Shown in pieces: positions 5,932 to 6,420 of a stretch of 6,420 nucleotides of DNA. Numbering within the stretch: the first letter of the stretch is position 1; each line of letters begins with the position of its first letter. The translations under genes and the position numbers were made by a program. The notes under the pieces are model-generated. The model was given only the letters and a program-made list of their open reading frames with translations. It was not told the DNA's origin and made no database searches. This stretch comes from Spirochaetota bacterium (GTDB lineage: Bacteria; Spirochaetota; JAGLSM01), in assembly GCA_023135745.1 (NCBI GenBank), contig JAGLSM010000128.1, forward strand, positions 1-6,420, given 5' to 3'.

Positions 5932-6420
5932 CTACTTAAGCCAGTAAATATTATCAATATAAACAGGAATAATGTCAGGCGGTGACGCGCTTGGCACCGG
6001 ATCATAGCTAAGGAGAAATAATCCGGTTATTTGGGTTAGATCAAGACCCTGTGCTGTAAAATAAGATAAATCCACTGAAAGATCGTTTTCCCATGATCCT
6101 GTAGCGTTAAATCCATGATCTTCTATTTTTACAAAAGTAGTCTTAACACCTTCCTGACCATGTTCAACCTTTAAATTAAGAGTAGTAGCTGTTGCTGAAT
6201 AGATACTGAAATAGATCTTACCTCCATCCAATCCGAAAAGATCCAGCGGAAGCCTGACAGCAGGTGAAGGAGGCACAGGATTTCTTAACACAAACCCGGT
6301 ACCAAAATAATCATCAGCTAAAGTATAGGTAAGTTTAATAACATTAGTCCCGTCAGAAGAATTCGCAATACCAAAATTTGCTGCCAAATCATTTGTTACA
6401 AGCGAAGGAGGAGATGTTAA
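5932..6420 (-). CDS. C-terminal part of a jelly-roll, carbohydrate-binding-like protein (5' end outside window)
   Basis: The frame is open to the right edge, so the 162 residues seen are the end of a longer protein; a TTG at 6387 is not a credible start because the frame continues beyond it without a ribosome site. The sequence is beta-rich and free of Cys: GGKIYFSIYSA (66-76), LNLKVEHG (81-88), SWENDLSVDLSYF (109-121), DLTQITGLFLL (127-137) and the closing VYIDNIYWLK (153-162). This order of strands and the final 'YID.IYW' match the end of the 247-residue lipoprotein at the other end of the unit, so the two are probably distant paralogues with a galactose-binding-like or CBM-like fold. Role inferred: binding of a glycan at the cell envelope, with the partner glycosidase encoded 101 bases downstream. 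Whether it also has a lipoprotein signal or a catalytic domain cannot be seen here. Confidence 0.75.
   Translation of the reverse strand, partial: LTSPPSLVTNDLAANFGIANSSDGTNVIKLTYTLADDYFGTGFVLRNPVPPSPAVRLPLDLFGLDGGKIYFSIYSATATTLNLKVEHGQEGVKTTFVKIEDHGFNATGSWENDLSVDLSYFTAQGLDLTQITGLFLLSYDPVPSASPPDIIPVYIDNIYWLK

Overview
The window comes from an A+T-rich, Gram-negative (double-membrane) bacterium. This is inferred from several lipoproteins with lipoboxes, and from one large protein with a Sec signal peptide, a glycosidase domain and a long C-terminal region that looks like an outer-membrane beta-barrel ending in Phe. One lipobox is relaxed (Thr-Asn-Cys), which would fit a spirochaete, but the lineage cannot be settled from this sequence. 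Everything that looks coding lies on the minus strand, so the genes read from right to left.

Layout in transcription order: (1) 6420-5932, the 3' part of a gene whose protein ends in a jelly-roll, carbohydrate-binding-like domain; its start is outside the window. (2) 5830-2513, an 1105-residue fusion of a clan GH-A (TIM-barrel) glycosidase domain with a roughly 630-residue predicted outer-membrane beta-barrel. (3) 2491-1865, a 208-residue lipoprotein of unknown function with a weak TPR-like helical part. (4) 1829-1086, a 247-residue lipoprotein with a jelly-roll binding-like domain whose last residues resemble those of gene 1. (5) 1056-1024, a clear rho-independent terminator that closes this unit. 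(6) A promoter at 994-966 followed by a sugar-ABC-type solute-binding lipoprotein starting at 893, which runs off the left edge; transporter permease genes could follow there.

Genes 1 to 4 look like one transcription unit (gaps of 101, 21 and 35 bases). Together they suggest a cell-surface glycan-handling module: jelly-roll proteins bind the polysaccharide, the fusion enzyme cleaves or remodels it at the outer membrane, its barrel may anchor the enzyme or pass products, and the separately transcribed binding protein captures small sugars in the periplasm for import. No SusC/SusD pair is present here. The substrate cannot be told from the sequence. The enzyme-barrel fusion is the most unusual item. 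No RNA gene, insertion sequence or CRISPR array was seen, and no stretch longer than 192 bases lacks a gene.
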